Shown here one piece after another: positions 62,721 to 64,000 of a stretch of DNA of 64,000 nt (position 1 is its first letter; each line of letters starts with the position of its first letter). The notes beneath the pieces are model-generated. The model did not search any database. It was not told the DNA's origin and saw only the letters and a list, made by a program, of their open reading frames with translations. The translations under genes and the position numbers were made by a program. Source of the DNA: Sulfurospirillum deleyianum DSM 6946 (lineage in GTDB: Bacteria; Campylobacterota; Campylobacteria; Campylobacterales; Sulfurospirillaceae); assembly GCF_000024885.1 (NCBI RefSeq), contig NC_013512.1, positions 124,001 through 188,000 of the forward strand, read 5' to 3'.

Positions 62721-63752
62721 GTGAAATTATTGATTTCTGCGCTTGAACCCTCCGCCAATCTCCATTTAGAGCCTATTTTAAATGGAATAGAGGGGTGCGA
62801 AATTTATGGCGTTTTTGATGAACGTTTTGGTAACCCCGTGATGCCTTCAAAAGCATTTTCCATTATGGGTTTTCTAGACGCATTGCCTAAAATTCGTAAG
62901 GCTAAAAAAGCGATAAAAATTATGGCTCGGATGAGTTTTTTCGTGGATAAAGTTATTTTAATTGATTCACCTGCGTTTAATTTGCCTTTAGCCAAAGCGA
63001 TTAAAACAATTAATCCCAATGTGCCAATTATTTATTATATCTTGCCCAAAGTGTGGGCGTGGAAACCCAAACGTGTTAAAGCGATGCAGCGTTATTGCGA
63101 TGTTTTAGCCTCCATTTTTCCTTTTGAAGATCAGTTTTACACCAAATCGACTTATGTGGGCAATCCTCTTTTAGATGAGATTCCACTCTTTAAACTTCAA
63201 TGTGACACGAGTGGCGTGGTTGCCTTTTTACCAGGAAGTCGTAAAAGTGAGATTAAAACGCTCTTTCCCATTTATAAAGAGGTGGCAGCTAAGTTGGTAG
63301 ATAAGGAGAAGATTTTGGTGATTCCCCCTCATTTTGATTATCGAGAGATTGCTGAAATTTACGGGGATATTCACGATTTTAAAATCTGTAGAAATACTTA
63401 TGAGGCATTTGCCAAAAGCGAGTTTGCCTTTATTTGTTCGGGCACAGCAACCCTTGAAGCCGCACTGGTTGGTGTGCCATTTGTATTGGCTTACAGGGCT
63501 AAAGCGATTGATTTTTGGATTGCGAAACATTTTGTGAAATTGAGGCATGTGGGCTTAGCCAATATTTTATTTGATTTTGCCCATAAATCTGCTTTGCATG
63601 AAGAGCTTTTGCAAGAAGAGGTGAGTGTTGAGGGTTTGCTTCACGCTTATAAAAATGTCGATAAAGAGGCATTTTTAATACAGGCAAAGGAGCTTCGAGG
63701 CATGTTAAAGCACGGTGCCACAGAGGCAATGATAAGTATTATTAAGGCATAA
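62721..63752 (+). CDS. lpxB: Lipid-A-disaccharide synthase
   Basis: This 343-residue glycosyltransferase joins UDP-diacylglucosamine and lipid X in lipid A synthesis. Family segments are [10 protein letters not shown] near the start (E. coli has A-G-E-x-S-G-D), V-W-A-W-K-P-K-R-V near residues 112-120, F-L-P-G-S-R-K-S-E near 170, and S-G-T-A-T-L-E-A-A near 242. The start is GTG. It is shorter than E. coli LpxB, and the first motif is altered, as I expect for this phylum. It is followed by greA. Confidence 0.92.
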   Translation: MKLLISALEPSANLHLEPILNGIEGCEIYGVFDERFGNPVMPSKAFSIMGFLDALPKIRKAKKAIKIMARMSFFVDKVILIDSPAFNLPLAKAIKTINPNVPIIYYILPKVWAWKPKRVKAMQRYCDVLASIFPFEDQFYTKSTYVGNPLLDEIPLFKLQCDTSGVVAFLPGSRKSEIKTLFPIYKEVAAKLVDKEKILVIPPHFDYREIAEIYGDIHDFKICRNTYEAFAKSEFAFICSGTATLEAALVGVPFVLAYRAKAIDFWIAKHFVKLRHVGLANILFDFAHKSALHEELLQEEVSVEGLLHAYKNVDKEAFLIQAKELRGMLKHGATEAMISIIKA

Positions 63753-63780
63753 TTATTGGAAGGATATAAGGAGTATACGA

Positions 63781-64000
63781 ATGAATACTAAAGAACCGAT
63801 GACTGAATATGGCTATAAAAAATTAACCGATGAACTGAGTGACTTAAAAAAAAGACAACGTCCAGAGACGGTGATAGAGCTTGATATCGCACGAAGCCAC
63901 GGCGATTTAAAAGAGAATGCGGAATACCATGCGGCGAAAGAGAAATTGGCGTTTATTGATTCTCGTATTGCAGAACTCAGCGATTTGGTATCGCGCTCGC
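63781..64000 (+). CDS. greA: Transcription elongation factor GreA (5' part, runs off the window)
   Basis: The first 73 codons of GreA are present. The N-terminal coiled coil contains G-Y-K-K-L-T-D-E-L, then the [17 protein letters not shown] segment with the acidic tip that stimulates transcript cleavage by stalled RNA polymerase. AAGGAG lies before the ATG. The gene continues beyond the window edge. Confidence 0.95.
   Translation, partial: MNTKEPMTEYGYKKLTDELSDLKKRQRPETVIELDIARSHGDLKENAEYHAAKEKLAFIDSRIAELSDLVSRS

Noticed and set aside
1-64000. rRNA, tRNA, CRISPR arrays, insertion sequences or prophage genes
   Set aside because: All gaps are under about 180 bases; none holds a cloverleaf I can recognise, spaced direct repeats, or transposase/integrase coding sequence.

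Overview
This window looks like core chromosome of a Campylobacterota (epsilonproteobacterial) bacterium, most likely Sulfurospirillum or a close relative. The genus is inferred. The evidence is a Complex I operon with the two short non-NuoE/NuoF subunits known from Campylobacter and Helicobacter, a pflA-type flagellar gene directly behind nuoN, gene neighbourhoods that match my memory of Campylobacter jejuni (rsmE-rpmE-rsmI-rRNA methylase-aminotransferase-hom-yraN-trxA-trxB, and bcp-queH-fabZ-lpxA-clpX-mreB-mreC-carB), an AT-rich composition, and T-rich/TATAAT promoters. I see no rRNA, tRNA, CRISPR array, insertion sequence or prophage. Gene density is very high. The longest gene-free gap is about 180 bases, so no gap exceeds 300 bases.

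Layout. 0-4.7 kb: FadL-type outer-membrane protein, acyl-CoA ligase, and an AAA ATPase. 4.7-18.6 kb: a 14-gene Complex I operon (nuoABCD, two short subunits in place of nuoEF, nuoGHIJKLMN) closed by a hairpin terminator. 18.6-23.9 kb: pflA, convergent miaA, a UbiA/MqnP prenyltransferase, a PilZ-like protein and a membrane coiled-coil/HTH protein. 23.9-25.8 kb: a split energy-taxis receptor (PAS protein plus soluble CZB-type MCP). 25.9-28.0 kb: moaA and moeA (molybdenum cofactor). 28.1-37.9 kb: RNA modification (rsmE, rsmI, SpoU methylase), rpmE, a RodZ-like membrane protein, amino-acid enzymes (aminotransferase, hom, dapB), and trxA/trxB. 37.9-44.0 kb: purF, a radical SAM protein, two DUF2393 membrane proteins, hisIE, an SPFH protein, and ilvE. 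44.2-56.8 kb: bcp, a very large DUF748 protein, queH, fabZ, lpxA, clpX, mreB, mreC, carB, and a TsaC-like remnant. 56.8-61.0 kb: a membrane protein of unknown function, then a tight reverse-strand operon (DUF134 regulator, Gly/Asn-rich zinc-ribbon protein, two ferredoxin-containing MinD/Mrp ATPases, two NifX/NifB-C-type proteins) resembling the ORP (orange protein) gene clusters of sulfate reducers. 61.1-64 kb: TcdA-like protein, surE, lpxB, and the start of greA.

The most unusual signal is not a gene. The 10-bp palindrome TTACATGTAA occurs 28 times in 64 kb, about once per 2.3 kb, when base composition predicts well under one. It sits inside genes, where it encodes L-H-V-K/T or T-C-K/N, and it is enriched in the small non-coding fraction. 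There it often forms the centre of longer inverted repeats at gene ends, up to 36 bp. It behaves like a highly iterated genomic palindrome (HIP1-like) or an uptake/architecture signal. I know of no description of it.

The second most interesting item is the DUF134/ATPase/NifX operon, with a TTGACA-18-TATAAT promoter carrying two near-identical 10-14 bp palindromes 32 bp apart.
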